A stretch of 64,000 nucleotides of DNA from Plutella xylostella (Eukaryota > Arthropoda > Insecta > Lepidoptera > Plutellidae), in the NCBI RefSeq assembly GCF_932276165.1, contig NC_063992.1, forward strand, positions 8,070,001 to 8,134,000, read 5' to 3'. The notes below the pieces were generated by a model. That model was not told where the DNA came from. It did no database searches and saw nothing but the letters and a program-made list of their open reading frames with translations. The position numbers and the translations under genes were made by a program. Shown here piece by piece: positions 57,225 through 64,000 of this stretch (position 1 is its first letter; every line of letters begins with the position of its first letter).

Positions 57225-57375
57225 TACCCGTCAACTCTGTCAGCACAAGCTTGCTTGTGTTGGGGTCCACTAACCCACACTGGGACAGAGTAGTGGACTA
57301 GGCCTAATCCCTTCCTTCATTGGAAGGAGACCCATGCCCCGGCAGTGGAGATGTGACGGGTCGTGATGATGGTTA
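57225..57375 (-). mobile_element. Retroposon tail fragment, copy 2
   Basis: The plus strand shows AACCCACACTGGGACAGAGT then AGTGGACTAGGCCTAATCCC and TTGGAAGGAGACCCATGCCC, the reverse complement of the signature at 23935-24050. Confidence 0.6.
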
Positions 57376-57456
57376 ATGATTATGAGATTTATAATTATTC
57401 TGCATCTTGACATAAATTTTAATATCCAACCGCAAAGTAAAGTCGAAGTGATACGG

Positions 57457-57499
57457 ACCATACGATCGCTGAAATCCCACTTTTCAGCGATCGTATGGT
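57457..57499. repeat. Perfect short hairpin, 18-bp arms
   Basis: ACCATACGATCGCTGAAA, seven spacer bases, then the exact complement ending in CGATCGTATGGT. Confidence 0.85.
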
Positions 57500-57594
57500 A
57501 AGCACAGGGAACGACGGATATCCTACGGAGGCATAAAAAGGAGGATAGTTGCAATATACCGAGGATGATGAAGTGAAATTAGAGTAAAAGAGAA

Positions 57595-57970
57595 TTTTAT
57601 TTATGTCCAACTTTATCCTTTGAGGTTTGCTTATGTTCATATTGCTTTATCCTGAAAATTATGGGATAATATGGGATGGGACACTTACTAAAAAGTGGGC
57701 TTCTATTTCATAAAAAAATATATCAAAATCGGTTAAGTTGATCCAGAGTTTTGCTCTTGGGAACACATTTCCGGTTAGAATTTTATTCATGTCCAACTTT
57801 TTTCTATGAGGTTTGCTTTCCGTCAAAATGCCTTATCCTGAAAATTATGGGAAACAAACGGGTCGTAGATACTCACTAAAAACGTAGGCTTCTATTTTGT
57901 AAAAAAAATATCAAAATCGGTTAAGTTGATCCAGAGTTTTGCACTTGGGAATACAGTTCCGGTTAGATTT
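57595..57970 (+). repeat. Direct repeat, about 185-bp unit, two copies
   Basis: TTTTATTTATGTCCAACTTT at 57595 and TTTTATTCATGTCCAACTTT at 57780 start two units that share CTTATCCTGAAAATTATGGG-type, AAAATCGGTTAAGTTGATCC and TTCCGGTTAGA sequence. Confidence 0.85.
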
Positions 57971-58440
57971 TTATATAGATGTGAAATGTTGTTTCCGATT
58001 ACATTTCAATATAAATTATTTAATAATAGGTTTACTTTTGATATATAATTTTTATTTTGTGTAAAAAAGTAATGTCTTGTGTCTACAATATAAATATTTT
58101 ACTTTAAAAACCATATTGTTAATTAAAAAAATATTTTATAAAAATAAATATTTGGTTGGATCCTTTCTGCGAAACGTTGAATTTCCCTGCTTGCATAGAA
58201 AAAGCAATTTAGGAGAAAGGATCCAAGTGCATATTTTCATTAATAACTCAATTAATATTCGTTATAGCTACACCATGATTTGCAATAGTAAAATAACAAT
58301 AAATATGCATAATTTAAGATAATTTCCACATATAAGATACTTTTCATTGCTGAAGAATACCGATTAGAACTTAAAACGTCTATATCTCAGAACTAGGTTT
58401 ATGTGGGTTGAGTCCTTTCTGCGTAACTACGTCCAATTAT

Positions 58441-59161
58441 GAGTATAAGTATGTATAACATCAAGATTATGTAAATGATAATGCTTGAATACAAGACAAT
58501 AATTGATTTTAATGCAAATCCTAAGAGTTAAGGCCGATTTAATAAATATTAATTTATTAATGAATTATTTAGTTATTTATTTAAAAATTCATCTCAATTT
58601 CCTTTGTAGTTAATGAAAAATATTGAAAAAGTTTTTGAGAGTAAGTATAATTATTTAATGCTGTACTTTTCTATACAAAATATGATTATTAAATAAGTTA
58701 AATATGAAATTGCTAACAGATTAGAACATTTATTTGTGAAAATTTATTTGTGTGTATCAAAATGAAATATAGAAATGAATGCCCCATCAGTAAATTAAGT
58801 AATAAATATCTGTTTGCTAGGTAGTTGATCAAAATAGGAATGTTCAAAAGTATCCTGTAGGTAATACATGACATAATATGAAAAATAATAAAAAAATGGG
58901 GTTTCCTTCTGTATAACAAATTCACATTATCTCCTTGTAATATGTTAGGTAAAGTAAATCCTGTCAGAATCTGATATTATGAATTAAAAAAATACTTGGT
59001 TTACCAATATCAGATGCAAAAGCCAGTTAACAGATCATAGAACACCATAAAATTAACATGTATAACATAATATAATCAACACAATCTGGGTGACTAAGTT
59101 AAAAAAATACTAGAGACTAATATCATCCTTACTGGTCTAAGCTTAAGTATAAAGTGGATAT
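58441..59161. other. Intergenic AT-rich stretch, probable TMEM50 3' UTR
   Basis: No supported ORF. TTTATT at 58729-58734 would be an AATAAA on the minus strand and could serve the TMEM50 transcript, but several similar hexamers exist. Confidence 0.35.
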
Positions 59162-60543
59162 CTAACCCCAAAGGTCTTCAGTGCGCCCAAACTTGAATAC
59201 TAGGGATCCTCCGAATATGAATGCATTCTGCATGAAGAGGCTCACACCGGGCCAGGCATGCTTCTCTGCACCTGAAATCAATGAGAAATAGGAGTGAAAA
59301 TTTGTTTTTTTATATGTAGGCATAAATTGAACTATAGCTAAATACAGCTTGATATTTTATGGGCATTTATTATATTGAGTGTATGCTGACATCTGCAAAT
59401 TATAGACATTCAAGTTCCTTTGTTGTTGTAGTAGAAAATTTGAATAACTTCTACATAAGGGGTCAATATCAGGATTTTATTGCATGTGATGAAACTATTA
59501 TAACTCTTGTAGAAGAACTGACTCATTCCCACATATTTTAAGGGTCAAATGAAGTTGGAAATCACTTGTGTAACTACACAATAAATTACACAAGTGATTT
59601 CCAATTTCATTCACATTTTTTTCATTAATATTCTTATATTCAGGAATGACAGTATACAACGTAACATAATCATGTTAATTCAGTACTATGAAACACTAGA
59701 ATCATTGCTGGTACAGTACTAAAAAAGGAATAATTACCAGTATTGACGTAGTTAGCAAACAAGATCCAGCAGGCAGCTATCAGTGATGCGAAGCCGAGCA
59801 CAAAGCCAAGGAACAGCCAGAGCCGAGCACCGCGCGGCCCCATGCAGCCTCCCGTGTATGTCTCACCACGCACCTGGAAAATATGGACAACATATACAAT
59901 AATAAAAGATTTTTTAAGTCATTTTACCATTTAAAACAACATCATCAGCCAATGACTTTAAGCCAACCTACTCCAGAGGGTATAGTCCCCATCACAAAGT
60001 CTGTGGTCCCCATCCAAGTTCCACGGTCAGAAATCACATAATTATTAATGTAATAGCTTACTGTTTGTGTTTTGTGGACATAATTGCACTCTGGCACATC
60101 AGACATTCCACTTACCAGCCTCTCACAACATTCTATTGAAACCTTACAAAGGCAAGTTTAAACTTACTTGTGCATTTGTCACTGAATTAACCATCACAAG
60201 TGATAATGTTGCCATCACGCCACAGACGTGAGCAGCATTCGGGAGGTTTCCGGGGTACACCGAGGCAGCGTCTATTATGAACCACCATCCTGTGAAGAAC
60301 TGCAACCAAACATTCATCTTTGCTATAGACTATAGGCCTTTTATAGGAGAGTAGTAATTCAATTTAGTAAGTACATGTGAAGCATAGATGGATATGAATA
60401 AAATACTAAAATTAAATAGAAAGCAAAAGAAACAAAAGGTACAATACCAGTAGTCCTGCAAATATTGATGCAACGATGTTACGTTTCTCTCCACTTTCAA
60501 ACCAAACGCAAGATGGCATAGTAACATTTTCAAAGCAATTCAT
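59162..60543 (-). CDS. TMEM50: TMEM50 family membrane protein, 4 exons, 157 aa
   Basis: Small four-helix protein of endomembranes; its function is poorly known. Coding exons on the minus strand: 60543-60448 (96 nt), 60299-60168 (132), 59873-59738 (136), 59271-59162 (110), total 474 nt with phases 0, 0 and 1 and all GT-AG. The protein starts MNCFENVTMPSCVWFESGEK and ends FKFGRTEDLWG. Predicted membrane segments: about 23-42, 57-74, 95-117 and 130-148. Length equals the usual 157-158 aa of the family, and the WW..ID, YPGN, GGCMGP and FKFGRTEDLW motifs are present. The minus-strand ORF at 59670-59873 is only exon 3 read into an intron. A or B paralogue cannot be told; insects usually have one gene. 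Divergent to AMMECR1. Confidence 0.94.
59548..59611. repeat. Near-perfect hairpin in TMEM50 intron 3
   Basis: AATGAAGTTGGAAATCACTT then GTGTAA, 12 spacer bases, and the complement ending in CCAATTTCATT with one mismatch in 26 pairs. Size and shape would suit a small-RNA precursor or a tiny MITE. Confidence 0.85.
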
Positions 60544-61120
60544 ATTTGTATTCAATGTTTTTAGCAACAAGAGATAGATGAATAATTTAATGAGAATGAA
60601 TCAACAATCACGAAAACTACAAAATTTACAAAACAAAACAGTGAGAATCAGAAAATTTATATTTTGACAGTTGAATTTTCTTAATGCTGGAATGGCACAG
60701 ATTAGCAAAACGGCTGGTTTCACCAAGCCGAGCTCTACCCTGACGAACCAGTACTTGTTCTGAGGGAGTCTTGGCTACAACTTTTTTTACGATCTATATT
60801 TTTACATGTTCAAAAGATTCGTAATGTTATTCTCGTTAGAAAATATATGTGTGTCTCTGAGCTTATATTCCTTGGTTCCTTGTTTGTGAGTGGGCTTGGT
60901 TTGGTTATTATTCTGAGTCCTCGACGTTCATTCATTCATGAGTTTACTTTCATTCATTCTTTAATTTTGACATTTCGTTTTCGGATAACTGTCAAACTGT
61001 GAAGAAAAGAAACAGAAAGTGTAGTTTTTTATAATTGTTACTATTTAGTTTGTTGCTGGGGTGCTGGTTTAATTTAATTCCCATTTGTAGCAGTGGTAGT
61101 TTTTGTTAACTATAATAACA
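60544..61120. promoter_or_regulatory. Shared upstream region of TMEM50 and AMMECR1
   Basis: 577 bp separate the two start codons, with transcription going outward in both directions. No TATA is evident. TTCATTCATTCATG-like and CATTTCGTTTTCGG stretches are present but cannot be assigned. A head-to-head layout of two broadly expressed families suggests a bidirectional promoter (inference). Confidence 0.5.
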
Positions 61121-62476
61121 ATGTCTTCAGTTTGCTGTGGTAGTAAAAAACAAAAACTTAATAATTCGTATGGTGGCGATAGACCTCAAAATGGATATCA
61201 GGAATCCGTGGCTATTCCTGATATGTGTTACTTTTGTTTCGACGTCCTTTATTGCCAGCTGCACAGCATGGAGCCTCCCCAAACACCTAATTTCACGAAT
61301 GATGCTTAGTAAGTACCAAACTACTTTTAGAACCAATGTTAAGTGAGATCCTTTGTGTGTATTGTGTATCCCTCATTGGGCAACTCACATACCTACCTAC
61401 ATCTACGTAGGTAGATGGTGTCTCGAAACTGAGAACAAAGAAAACTTTTGAACATTTGGATTGGCTTTCATTATTTAAAAAAAAACATAATTGCAATAAT
61501 GTTAATTATATAAAAACTAATTAAGTAACTTTATACCAACTTTTGTACAAAAAAATTAACATTGAATAATTCATTAATTTGCACATAATTTTATTGTCTT
61601 TTTGTATACTTTATTAATCATTAATCATTTAGTCACAATTAATTATTCTTTAACTGTTTTTCAATAATCTTTTCCAGTCCATTGTTTGTAACATGGAAGA
61701 TTGGAAAAGATCACCGGCTGCGAGGCTGCATTGGGACCTTCAATGCAATGCATTTACATTCTGGTAATGTCACGTTTTGCAGCCACTTACATGCAAGTTA
61801 CCAATGTTCTCATTTAGTATACTACTACTGTTTAAACTGAAACCAAAAACTACTGATTCCATCACATAAGATACATACAGTAACAGTATTTAAATAAAAT
61901 GTTCCAGGATTGCGGGAGTATGCAATTACAAGTGCATTGAAAGACTCCCGTTTTGCACCGATAACACGGGAAGAGGTGCCTCGTCTCACAGTGTCCGTGT
62001 CCATTCTACAGCACTTTGAAGAGGCTGAGCACTACTTAGACTGGAAGCTCGGCAAACACGGTATCCGTATCGAGTTCATCAGTGAACGCGGCACCAAACG
62101 TACTGCAACCTACTTACCTCAAGTTGCTACAGAACAAGGTAAAAGATTATTATTTTTCTCTAATATTATTAACAGGAAAGAAATGTGTGTACGTATGTTT
62201 GTCTGTAATATGTTACTAACTAACAAGCAAGTGTAGATTGTGGATATGTAAACTTCATAATGTATTACCATAAGTGTTTTGATTATACCTAATAGTAATG
62301 CATAACTATTTTTATTTACAGGTTGGGACCAAATACAAACCATTGACTCACTTTTGAGAAAGGGTGGTTACAAGGCTGCCATCACAGCCGAAATGAGAAG
62401 GAGCATCAAGCTGACTCGTTACCAGTCGGAAGAAATATCTGCCACATACAATGAGTACCTCGAACAGCGCTGCTAG
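61121..62476 (+). CDS. AMMECR1: AMMECR1 family protein, 4 exons, 219 aa
   Basis: Conserved protein of the AMMECR1 domain family; biochemical role unclear. Coding exons: 61121-61308, 61678-61763, 61908-62138, 62322-62476 (188+86+231+155 = 660 nt), all GT-AG and in phase. The N-terminus MSSVCCGSKKQKL resembles the family's CCG.KKQKL start, which is why this ATG is preferred to the in-frame one at 61103. The domain begins at about residue 35 (MCYFCFDVLYCQL), with the hallmark LRGCIGTF at 77-84, LREYAITSALKDSRF, HGIRIEF, KRTATYLP and KLTRYQSE. The long variable N-terminal insert of vertebrate members is absent. The stop is TAG, after which the frame stays open (see 62477-62785). Polyadenylation signals at 62752 and 62836. 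Confidence 0.95.
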
Positions 62477-62785
62477 CAGATGCTTCTGCCCCCCTCTGAG
62501 TGGTATCCTTACAATATCAGTTCGGGACTTGAATTTCAAGAAGGTATACCATTTTCATCTAATCCTAAGGACATTCTCTGTCTCATGTGTCACAGGATTG
62601 TAAATAGTGAAGGAAGAGCTTTCAAGCATAAATTTTGTGGTTGTAATAGTTTAGATCATAAGCATAACGCAGTGGAAAGCAAAGTATTGCTATTTGATTT
62701 GTTTAATGAACTTTCAATCTATCCAAAAAATGCCTTTGAAAGTAAAAGTACAATAAAATGTGGGAATAATAATAAGAAGCTTTGA
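62477..62785 (+). other. Possible stop-readthrough extension of AMMECR1
   Basis: Directly after the TAG at 62474-62476 the same frame continues for 102 codons to a TGA at 62783-62785, beginning QMLLPPSEWYPYNIS. The stop context is TAG followed by CAG, similar to the UAG-CAR part of known leaky contexts. The extension has a cysteine/histidine-rich part (CLMCHRI, FKHKFCGCNSLDHKH). It lies in what would otherwise be 3' UTR; a separate small gene is less likely. No RNA or protein evidence is available. Confidence 0.3.
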
Positions 62786-62835
62786 TAGTGTGACGATATA
62801 TTTTGATCTGTTGATCATGTTTTCATCTAATCATA

Positions 62836-62841
62836 AATAAA
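62836..62841 (+). terminator. AMMECR1 polyadenylation signal
   Basis: AATAAA within TCATAAATAAAAATCAC, 360 bp after the stop. A second AATAAA is at 62752-62757, inside the possible extension. Confidence 0.55.
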
Positions 62842-63175
62842 AATCACTGCCAGCTACATTCCTGAATGGAATTACTGCGATAATGAGATATTGTCATCCC
62901 TGACTTGACTAATATAATTATTAATATGGTTATAATTAATTATAAAAAACGATTAAGTAAAGCGTGGAACCACCATGTATGCTGCCGTGATTGTACCATT
63001 CGTAAAAACAATTTTAAAGAGGCTTAGGATAAAGAGTTTTAAATACAACAACTTTTAAAGGCTTTTTCAACCCTTCTTCATTAGTATCAATATCAAGTAT
63101 ACTAGGTATACCGTGTGGATTTTATATAATATGTAAAAAAGTTGTTTGGTACTTAAAATACTTATAAATAATTTT
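62842..63175. other. Intergenic, nothing recognised
   Basis: AT-rich sequence without gene or repeat signal. Confidence 0.4.
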
Positions 63176-63452
63176 GAGGAGAGTATAGCACTTGCTCGTC
63201 CATACAAAAAGAGAAAACGTTTTTATATTCCTATTTAAACATTATTCAATCTCCATGATTTTTTAGCTGTTGATATTTAGTTAGTGTTAAACGTTTTCTC
63301 CCAAACGAAGATTATATCAAGAAAAGTTCCTATTGTCAGTCGCGTGCTGCAGTGCATCTCTATCGCACCCGTGCCTGGGGCATGAGAGCAAGCGATAGTA
63401 AATGTTTTTCTAAAAACCTATTTCGCTAGGATCGCGAATGTATACTCTCCTC
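63176..63452. mobile_element. TIR MITE
   Basis: GAGGAGAGTATA at 63176-63187 and its complement TATACTCTCCTC at 63441-63452 bound 277 bp. A second inverted pair, GAGAAAACGTTT near 63211 and AAACGTTTTCTC near 63290, lies inside. Non-coding. Confidence 0.7.
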
Positions 63453-64000
63453 TTAATACTGCTAATGCTGGTAAAATATTGTGACTCGAATAAGAAATAT
63501 AGGAGTCATTAATTTCAACATACTCGCGAAATAGTTAGATCCCTTTGTTACATGTTATCGACACGGGTTTTACGAAGAGTTGATTCTTACCTTACAGCAA
63601 CTAACAAGAACTTACTTACAGAACGAACACGTGACGAATAATTCTCTTGCTTATTTCATAGATGTCATTCTATAAACTTCCGCATATTATTGCTAACTAA
63701 GTTTTGCTTCATCTGCTGACGATCTCAAAATGGTGGTGTCCCACTTTTTATTTTAACAATTACCTAAATTAATAGATATTGTATAATTAACAACAAAAAA
63801 ATATATAAAAATACGTACGTATGGTAAATTTACAAAAAAATATAAAAAAAAGTAATGTAAAAAACAAAAAAAGGATTATGCTTAGGCAGTGGTTCTTAGA
63901 CTTTTAGGTCGTCCATACATGGATAGGCAACTAATTGATAAGATTGTTAGAATTACTTATTTTATACATATTTTAGGTATTGTATTAATAATTTGGATAG
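63453..64000. other. Intergenic to window end, nothing recognised
   Basis: AT-rich, with long A runs near 63790-63875. No ORF. Confidence 0.4.

Larger units (their letters stand above)
55317..58440. mobile_element. 3.1-kb TIR element downstream of nidogen, with nested debris
   Basis: ATAATTGGACGTAGTTACGC then AGAAAGG at 55317-55343 is the complement of the right end at 58414-58440; the match extends to CTCAA(T/C)CCACA. Inside are a 74-bp subterminal tandem array, LINE fragments on both strands, a palindromic MITE, a retroposon tail and a duplicated 185-bp block. No transposase frame remains. It starts 119 bp after the nidogen stop codon, so it may supply or interrupt that gene's 3' UTR. Confidence 0.8.

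Noticed and set aside
1..64000. CRISPR array, bacterial operon, phage or plasmid features
   Set aside because: Tandem arrays here lack the regular short repeat and unique spacer pattern. All supported genes are spliced animal genes or eukaryotic transposons.

Overview
The window looks like nuclear DNA of a moth or butterfly (Lepidoptera). It is AT-rich and gene-poor, with many runs of the TACCTACCTA type, RTE-like LINE fragments of the form common in lepidopteran genomes, many palindromic MITEs, and three spliced animal genes with GT-AG introns. The assignment rests on sequence texture and remembered repeat families, not on a search.

Layout. Positions 1-31,400 hold no convincing host gene. 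They are intergenic or intronic DNA with dispersed repeats: hairpin MITEs, a 1-kb fold-back palindrome (5,799-6,844), a GC-rich minisatellite (9,660-10,090), a duplicated TATA+initiator segment (8,770-8,943 and 13,465-13,637), a perfect 30-bp-arm hairpin (24,052-24,114) and LINE tails. From 31,439 to 44,143 lies a nest of mobile elements. At its centre is a 7.8-kb BEL/Pao LTR retrotransposon (32,831-40,609) with two identical 160-bp LTRs, a 5-bp CCATA target duplication and an intact 1,719-codon Gag-Pol frame. Its internal region is inverted relative to its own LTRs. Beside the 5' LTR is a 38-nt copy of the 3' half of tRNA-Tyr. The sequence reads as an aberrant reverse-transcription product that was integrated whole, and it is the most remarkable object in the window.

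Positions 44,150-48,430 have little recognisable content apart from two abutting MITEs and two doubtful exon candidates. From 48,566 the window becomes genic. Nidogen (basement membrane, 7 coding exons, 1,351 aa) runs on the plus strand to 55,198. A 3.1-kb TIR element packed with LINE debris follows 119 bp later (55,317-58,440). TMEM50 (4 exons, 157 aa, minus strand) and AMMECR1 (4 exons, 219 aa, plus strand) are then divergently arranged around a 577-bp shared upstream region. AMMECR1 has an in-frame open extension of 102 codons after its TAG stop.

The three host genes do not form an obvious pathway: nidogen is extracellular matrix, TMEM50 a small four-helix membrane protein, and AMMECR1 a conserved cytosolic or nuclear protein of unclear biochemistry. 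TMEM50 and AMMECR1 may share a bidirectional promoter. All exon boundaries were worked out by hand from splice signals, reading phase and remembered family features; no transcript or homology search was available.
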